From assembly GCA_029953675.1 (NCBI GenBank), contig JAMWBK010000005.1, positions 1,364,001 through 1,428,000 on the forward strand: a stretch of 64,000 nt of DNA, written 5' to 3'. The notes under the pieces are model-generated. The model was not told the origin of the DNA and searched no databases. It saw only the letters and a program-made list of their open reading frames with translations. Shown here piece by piece: positions 57,532 to 64,000 of this stretch (its first letter is position 1; every line of letters begins with the position of its first letter). Position numbers and translations under genes: made by a program. Source of the DNA: Rhodosorus marinus. Taxonomy: Eukaryota; Rhodophyta; Stylonematophyceae; Stylonematales; Stylonemataceae.

Positions 57532-57788
57532 TTTAGCCATGAATTGACTTTTTTTAACTGATCAGGCGGAACATCTGTCGCTACTAGTTTCAGCCTTGGC
57601 TTCCGCTCTGTTTGTTCTTTTGGACTATGTAAATAACGATAAGCTATCGCTCTCTGCTCGCGAAGCATGGAGCTGATAGACTGGACAAAAACCCGAGAAT
57701 TAGTTCTGCTTCCTCGTATCAGCCTTGCACCGTGGTCAATCAGGAGGATAGTGCTGGAGTAAGGGTTGCGGGCCGCTCATCGTGCTGA

Positions 57789-59756
57789 TCAGTCGGTTAC
57801 TCTAACGGGAATTCCATTCGTTACCACTGTATCCTTGACTTCCTTGATGCTCACTTCTTTTCTGTGGAAAATTCCTGCTGCCAGCGCTGCCTCAACCCCA
57901 GTCTCGTTGAAGCACTCCACAAAGTGCTCTGGGATACCAGCTCCGCTGCTTGCAATGACTGGTATGCTGACTGCACTGCTAACCATCTTAATCAAAGGCA
58001 GGTCATAACCTATAGCCAGTGGTACCCGACGAAACAGAACCGTTCACGATATTTCAGGAGCTGGACATGCGATAGTCTCTCAACTAAATGCAGCATTGAC
58101 GCGGCCATACCTGCGTTTGTGCCATCAGCATCCATGCAGTTAAGCAAAATCTCTCCAGCACCCATGGACTCCACCGAAGTAGCCAGCTGCACAACGTCGA
58201 TGTCCCTCCTGCGAAAGGCGTGACGTGGTTCATCCGTTTAGAGAAATCTAGTCACTATGGCGATGCTCCGGGATTCGTCCTTACGCTTCTCGACCGCCCC
58301 TCACCGTGCACTGATACCAACAATATTCTTCACCGTTCGGCCCTTTCTGTTGAGCAAGCGTGGTCACATGCTCCGTATCCTCAGGGCTACTTACGTAGAC
58401 GCGCTTCGGGTCGATGGACACCACCACAGCTTGGGCTCCGTAAACGAATGAAATCGCTCCTATGGAGCTGTCCTCAAACTTGCCGTTCTCGATAAATTTC
58501 TCCGCTGCATACACAGCATCGCTCCCGATGCTGACTTTGTCGGCTCCTGCTCGAAAGTACCTCGCTGCAACCTCTAGGGCCGTGTAGCTCACACCGTTGG
58601 AATCTTCGTAGTCCCGAATTCCGCCGCCAATGCACAGAGGTACAAAGACTCCTTCTGAAGAGCGTTCCAGAATCTGCAGCATTGGCGCGTCGCCAAGGGG
58701 CTCTCCACGGAACGATGTGATGTTCAAAAAGGTGACTTCATCCGCACCCTCATTGAAATACCGACCTGCAAGCGCAACCGGCTTGCCCAGGTTGCGGACC
58801 TGGAAGTGATCAAAGATTCACATCATCAATACAAAAACGGTCAGGTCAACCCTATTCAGCTCACGATCACAATCAAAAATCCTCTTTCAAGTGGAACAAG
58901 TTACCTCGCGGTCTCCGGCGGTTTCCCTGACGTCGTACTGGTCTCCTTTGGTAACCACTAAATCCCCTTGATCATTCTCACGAACGTCAAGGCATGCGAC
59001 TATCCGCTTTGCCAGGCCGCGATTGACGGAGTCCTGAGCCGCTGGTAAGGACTTTGGCAAAGCTAAGTCTGAGCTTGAGATGAAGTTATCAATCAATCGA
59101 AGACCCGCCTCTCCACTCTTCTCTGGATGAAACTGAGTCGCAAACAAGTTCCCTCTCTGAACGACGGACACGAAAGGTGATCCGTGTACTGTCTCAGCGA
59201 GGCAGTGTTCACTCTCTTCCAGCCGAAATGAGTGTACAAAGTAGAACCTCTCGTACTCAACGCCGTTTAGCAATACGCTTCCTCGTTTCGGAGAAAGCGT
59301 ATTCCAACCCATGTGCGGAACCGAAAGTCCTGGAGATGGCAGTATCTTGGTAATCGTACCGTCGATGATTCCCAGGCCGTCAATCTCAGGTGACTCCTCG
59401 CTGCCGTCGAACAGGCAGTGGAGACCGAGACATATGCCCAAGTAGGGACGATCTTGTTGCAAATACTCTGCAAGGGGCTCGGAGAAGTTTTTCTTGTCGA
59501 GATTCTCCATCGCAGCACCGAAAGAACCGACTCCGGGAAATATTAGCTTCTCCGCTGCGAGGATATCCTCCGGGGTCTGAGCCCACTTGAAATCGTGGCC
59601 AAGTCTCCTCAACGCGTTTTCCAACGAGCGTACGTTTCCAGCTCCGTAGTCAAGAATGGTCACGGTGGACATACAAGTAGTGTATTTTTTCTTTCCGACG
59701 CCCTGCCGTTGGCCAGGAGGACCTCGACTTAAACCCGATCCCGCAACAAACGCCAT
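57789..59756 (-). CDS. HIS7: Bifunctional imidazole glycerol phosphate synthase HisHF, plastid
   Basis: Four exons, 59756..58905, 58799..58285, 58208..58111 and 58009..57789, GT-AG with matching phases; 561 residues. I start at MAFVAGSGL (59756; an ATG directly before it is also possible); this plus about 30 residues is a plastid transit peptide. The HisH glutaminase domain runs to about residue 240: [17 protein letters not shown], nucleophile Cys in [16 protein letters not shown], and His/Glu in TQFHPEKSG. The HisF cyclase begins [13 protein letters not shown], then [74 protein letters not shown] and [14 protein letters not shown]. It makes IGP and AICAR from PRFAR in histidine synthesis. 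The fused HisH-HisF form is the one known from plants and fungi. Confidence 0.95.
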
Positions 59757-59759
59757 CAT

Positions 59760-62258
59760 CCCCAGCTCAACTCTTCCAGGGCAGTTTCCACCTGATATCG
59801 CAACCTGAGCTACAGAATTCAAAAATCCAAAGAATTCGGTACTTTGTGTCCTTGAGTCAGAGACACTCCCCAAATAGAGTCCCAACACTCTTCTCCGCGA
59901 AAACTTTATACTCCAAAAGTCCATCAGCAGCGTTTCGATCGCTTTGACCAAAGACTACCTCTTCACATCAAAAACTCTCCCACATGCTCACGAGATGAAA
60001 CTTTGAACAAAATTTCCACTACCACGAAACTACACATGGAATACTTTTGCTTTCTAATAAAAAGGTATATCTAATAGATTGATTCAATCTAAATAAATGT
60101 TTTGCATTTCATTCAGATGCCGGAATTTTCCAACCGAGCGACCGCCGTTGTCATATAAAGATTGACGCTCTTCATATTATAGTAAAATATTATAGTATGT
60201 AGATAGAGTCAATCAGTTGGTTGCAATGTGGTGGGATGGTTTTATACCCGAATTGGGTTTGCGAGAAGGAAGAGGGGCGATGAATGTCGCCTTCGTTAAG
60301 ACCTGGCGGATTGCCCCAATTTTTTGGGTGGCAAAGACTTGCTTTTTCCGTCCAGGATTCGTCAGCCTTTGCGCGTCCCTTTTCCGGGCACAGTGATGTT
60401 TCGCCGCTGAGAGCGGTTGGGTGGTGCCGATGGTGACGGCGTATTTGTCAGCCTGACTATGAGGAGACTCTATAATCAAGATGTTTGTTAATGCGAGACA
60501 GCGTAATAGACGGTCTGCAATGCAAAAAAGGCCTCTCCGGCTTGCGAAGACTGCCAACTGCTCCGTCTGTAGAGAAACCTTCGAGCTGCCTGGATGACTG
60601 GAAGAGAGCCTAGTCTGATTGATCTATAAGGTCCTTGGACTGCGTGCTCCAGTCTAACATGCAACCCAAGGGGTCCATCCTAACGCATCGTTCCTTGTGT
60701 GAAGGGCAACCTTAAGCCATCCATCGCTCAAATCCTACGGACAGTGATCGACAGATTTGTGGAGGATCCTTCAGACACCAACAAGGACAGTGTTGTGCGA
60801 ACAGGGGAAAGTCATTGGCCTGCAACGATGATTTTCCAATCGACACAACATGGATATAAGTCGCAGCTAGAAAATCGTAACCATAATCTAATGCCTAGCC
60901 CATATTATTCGCCGCAGTTTATGTCATTGCTGTGCAAAGGGAGCATCATCGCTGTGCAAAGGGAGCATCATCGCTGTGCAAAGGGAGCATCATCGCTGTG
61001 CAAAGGGAGCATCATCGCTGTGCAAAGGGAGCATCATCGCTGGACTCCAACGATGCTATCCCATTAGTGCAACATAGATTCAACCACAGTGCATAACCGG
61101 CCAAGGTATCAGATGATGGATGCTCAAAAAACAGGAGCGAAACCATTTCCACGGGAATTCCAAATCGCCCCTCACCCAAATTTGCGCAATTTCCTGTATG
61201 GATTGATGTACTTTCTGATCTGGGGGTTTCAGGCCAACGACAAACCGAACATCTCGGAGTCCGAAGTACTTTCAACTTGGACAAGGCGCTGGTTTAAGGT
61301 TGCAGGCATAAGCAGCTACGGAAGTTCTCCATAGCGCTCGCGAGAGTTGTTGTTTTAGCTCGGATCTTGAGGCCGATCAAAGTACCCGTGTTGTGGACTA
61401 GAGTCCTAACAACCTGCGATCGCAAGAAACAGGCTGTCTTTGCAGCGTTTAGCTTTTTCAGATGAAACTTATTGACCAATCACATATGCTCTTTAGTACA
61501 CGTGTAAAGCTTGAACTCTCCGTTCATCAAACTTTAACCAATAAAAAAGCTTGTAATATTTTTGTTCCATAGTCTATCCAATCCCCTATTGATACGCAAC
61601 ATCCCTTGTCCACAGAATCGCGAGTGAGTTATTTGTACTTAATTACGAATCTCTCAACTAATGCATAGTATATTCAATATTTTCCCGGTGGGTTGGTCAG
61701 CGCCTTATTTTCGAGTCCGTTCCTCCCGGGGGGTTGTCGGATTTTGGAACTCCTTCTCTATCTGGTATGCTTTGTACCAAGGGGGTAGAAAACTGATCTA
61801 TATAGTATTTAAATTATCATTTTAAAGGAATTGGGATGGAAACGTCGATTTTTGTAAGGGGTAAAACGAACCCCACGAAATCGACCAACCCCACCCCCTA
61901 AAAATCGAGGCTTTATGTCGAGATAGTTTCTGATTTGGAACAGATATCTATATATAGAATAAAACTTTTCTACATAAACCTTTTTATTGTCCTATGATTA
62001 TATTGGACGGTGCGGGGATTGTAAATGTAGGATACCAGTAGTCTTTTATTTGGCTGGATGGTTCAGCGGTCGAGCTTGTGTTTGTTTTTTTTTGTTCGGC
62101 TTGGAGATTCGGCACGGGGTCTTAATGGACAGGTTATAGTCGGCACAGCTCTTGCTGAGCGAAGGTCTGCTGCTGTGTGGTGGTTGGGTAAAGGATCAGG
62201 CTGGAACGACGCGAGGAAAACTTGAGAAGTTAAGGATCGAACTGTTGAAAAAGGAAAG
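59760..62258. other. 2.5 kb divergent intergenic region with a minisatellite
   Basis: Between HisHF and the epimerase, so it carries both promoters. It is A+T-rich at 60,020-60,200 and 61,500-62,040. Apart from the 22-bp repeat array nothing was recognised; open frames at 60,213-60,557 (minus) and 61,012-61,284 (minus) have no supported product. Confidence 0.5.
60929..61040 (+). repeat. Minisatellite: five copies of a 22-bp unit
   Basis: Five tandem copies of a unit containing GTGCAAAGGGAGCATCATCG begin at 60,929, 60,951, 60,973, 60,995 and 61,017, essentially without variation. Because 22 is not a multiple of 3, any reading frame through it cycles through all three readings; no gene is supported here. 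Confidence 0.95.
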
Positions 62259-63207
62259 ATGGCGTTTGTTGGTGGTGTTGGACCGGTGGTGCGCTCCGGT
62301 GCGAGGAGATGCTCCGTTGCTCCGAGGATGACCGACAAGGTGGGCACGCCGAAGAAGGGAGATTGCATGATCTCGCCGTCGATCCTGTCCGCAAACTTCT
62401 CGAAGCTTGGAGAGGAAGTTGCTGCCATCGATAAGGCTGGCTGTGACTGGGTCCATGTCGATGTCATGGACGGGCGATTCGTTCCAAACATCACGATTGG
62501 ACCACTGGTCGTCGATGCCCTGAGGCCCATCACTGACAAGCCTTTGGATGTTCACCTTATGATTGTGGAGCCTGAACTCAGAATTCCTGACTTCGTCAAG
62601 GCTGGATCTGATATCATTTCAGTTCATTGCGAGGGTGAATCCACAATCCATCTTCACCGCACAGTTAACCTCATCAAGGTAGGATTTCTAGTTTAATCAA
62701 GTACTAGGGTTACAAATGGCTGATATTCAAATATATTTTTCATTCCCAAAGAGTCTGGGCTGCAAGGCTGGTGTTGTGTTGAACCCAGCGACTCCCGTGT
62801 CGGCGATTGAGTACGTGATCGAGGATGTTGACTTGATCCTTGTCATGAGCGTAAACCCTGGCTTTGGTGGACAGGGCTTCATCAGTAGCCAGGTCAAGAA
62901 GATTGCACAGATCAGAGCGCTTTGCGACGAGAAGGGTGTGAACCCTTGGATTGAGGTGAGGCTATAGAAGGTCACGAGCAAGCGGGATATGCGATTGTCT
63001 CTTTTCAACTGTGGTGTCCCTAACCTTGAATATGTATGTGGATCCAATCTGCAGGTTGATGGAGGTGTAAAGGGCAGCAATGCTTACCTCGTGAAGGATG
63101 CTGGCGCAAATGCCATCGTTGCAGGATCAGCCGTCTTCGGCGCAGACAGCTACGCCGACGCGATCGCTGACATCCGCGCGAGCAAGGCCCCGGCCGCCGT
63201 CGCGTAA
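62259..63207 (+). CDS. RPE: Ribulose-5-phosphate 3-epimerase, plastid
   Basis: Three exons, 62259..62678, 62752..62955 and 63055..63207, all phase 0; 258 residues. The transit peptide is [17 protein letters not shown] to about residue 25 (cut near VAPRM). The TIM barrel follows with [111 protein letters not shown] and [13 protein letters not shown]. Metal ligands of the family (His and Asp in HVDVMDG, His in DVHLM, Asp in VDGG) are intact. It interconverts ribulose-5-P and xylulose-5-P in the Calvin cycle and pentose phosphate pathway. The second intron carries an acceptor GCAG|GT just before VDGG, as expected. Confidence 0.96.
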
Positions 63208-63605
63208 ACTCACAAGAAAATCCTGTTGCTCTGTTTTGACTACGAAAATCTGATAAAGACATTCCCGCCGACTCACAATTGCCCAATCCCTTATCAGCAT
63301 TTGACATAGTAGACAGCAGCTCAATCCGATCGGGCTTATGGCGTGTGTGTTCTGAGCATTGTGTCTGCCTCGTACCAAGTCCGTAGAAACTCCAGAAATC
63401 GCCCCAACCCTCCCTTGAAGGACACGATCGATGCATCAAAGGCAAGATTCGTATACTGCATCGTCCGCAATCCGAGTTTCCAGTGCAGTCTTAGCATGGA
63501 GGACCGTACTCAAATCAGAATCCGAGTACTGGGGAGACTGTGCACATAAAGGTTAAAAGGGAGACTTCAAGGTTGGCCGTCTGGAACTCAATAAAGTGGA
63601 GTTCG

Positions 63606-63958
63606 ATGTTGACCACAGAGGAAATCAGATCTGCGCTTGTACCGCTGCATCCTGAGAGTTTGGTAAACTCTCAGCTCACTATTCCCAACGAGCAACAACC
63701 TCGCTAATTAAGCAATGACACTGATCGAACGTGCTATATTGTTGACAGGCTGTGGAGGACATTTCGGGAAACTGCGGTACGAGCTTTAGGATAGAGGTAT
63801 TGACCTTCTTGCCCAATGACTCCACGCCTGAAGCGTGAAGAGAGTCTCCGGCCGGAAACCTGAATGTTTACGTCCGTTGCTCCGTTTCAGATATCGTCTA
63901 AGGACTTTGTGGGTGCACGTTTGATTGAGCGACAGAGAATGGTTCACAAGGCACTTGG
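63606..63958 (+). CDS. BolA-like protein, 3' end beyond the window
   Basis: Three exons are visible, 63606..63662, 63749..63796 and 63891..63958, after which a GTAAGT donor at 63,959 opens an intron that runs past the window end. Visible protein: MLTTEEIRSALVPLHPESL, AVEDISGNCGTSFRIE, then SSKDFVGARLIERQRMVHKA, about 58 residues. The order EIRxxL, D(x)SGxCGxSFxI, F.GxRLIxRxRMVxxAL is the BolA fold with its conserved His near the end. The Cys in the GNCGTSF loop resembles the BOLA2 group, which works with monothiol glutaredoxins in Fe-S and iron handling. There is no targeting peptide in the visible part. The start ATG 63606 is the first in frame; the C-terminus is missing because of the window edge, not a mutation. 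Confidence 0.8.
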
Positions 63959-64000
63959 GTAAGTAGTGTCCATTCACCTGAAAGTCATTCTTTCATAAAC

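Noticed and set aside
60929-61040. CRISPR-like array
   Set aside because: The 22-bp units are directly adjacent with no spacers, and the genome is eukaryotic; it is a minisatellite.

Overview
This 64 kb window is eukaryotic nuclear DNA, most likely from a red alga with many introns. Coding exons are broken by short GT-AG introns, mostly 50-200 bases, and genes lie on both strands. Plastid-type enzymes carry N-terminal extensions that begin with the same motif: MAFVGG (IspF-HisE and ribulose-phosphate epimerase), MAFVAG (HisHF) and MAFVSG (ferritin). Each is followed by an Arg/Ser/Ala-rich stretch, the look of red algal plastid transit peptides. A Golgi-type sulfotransferase, a PsbP-like lumenal protein and a short cyanobacterial-type membrane protein fit this. 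I cannot name the species; intron density argues against Cyanidiophyceae.

Layout. 0-9.4 kb: sulfotransferase (-), WDR12/Ytm1 (-), a degenerate tandem repeat array, COX16 (-), organellar TsaD (+), PsbP-like protein (-). 9.4-21 kb: a repeat-rich stretch enclosing CstF-77 (+) and a plastid membrane protein of unknown function (-), with a Ty1/copia reverse-transcriptase relic and an inverted pair of dispersed repeats. 21-26 kb: J-domain protein (+) and valyl-tRNA synthetase (-). 26-28 kb: two separate tandem duplications. 28-36.4 kb: IspF-HisE (+), DUF6737-like protein (-), UFM1 (-), phosphomannomutase (-), CorA Mg transporter (-). 39-50 kb: PPR protein (+), plastid ferritin (+), TFIIIA (-), MFSD5/MOT2-type transporter (-). 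51-64 kb: CCCH/RRM protein (+), leucyl/phenylalanyl-tRNA-protein transferase-like protein (+), Pelota (+), HisHF (-), a 22-bp minisatellite, plastid ribulose-phosphate epimerase (+) and the start of a BolA gene (+) cut by the window end.

The genes do not form one pathway. They serve plastid metabolism (MEP isoprenoid, histidine, Calvin/pentose phosphate, iron storage), organelle upkeep (TsaD, COX16, PPR, BolA) and nuclear-cytosolic RNA and protein work (CstF-77, TFIIIA, WDR12, ValRS, Pelota, UFM1). The most unusual items are a spliced, in-frame join of a plastid IspF domain to a HisE domain, a bacterial-type aminoacyl-tRNA-protein transferase with no visible transit peptide, and a J protein whose HPD motif reads HPS. 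All exon structures were inferred by eye from reading frame, splice consensus and family resemblance; no transcript data or database search was available.
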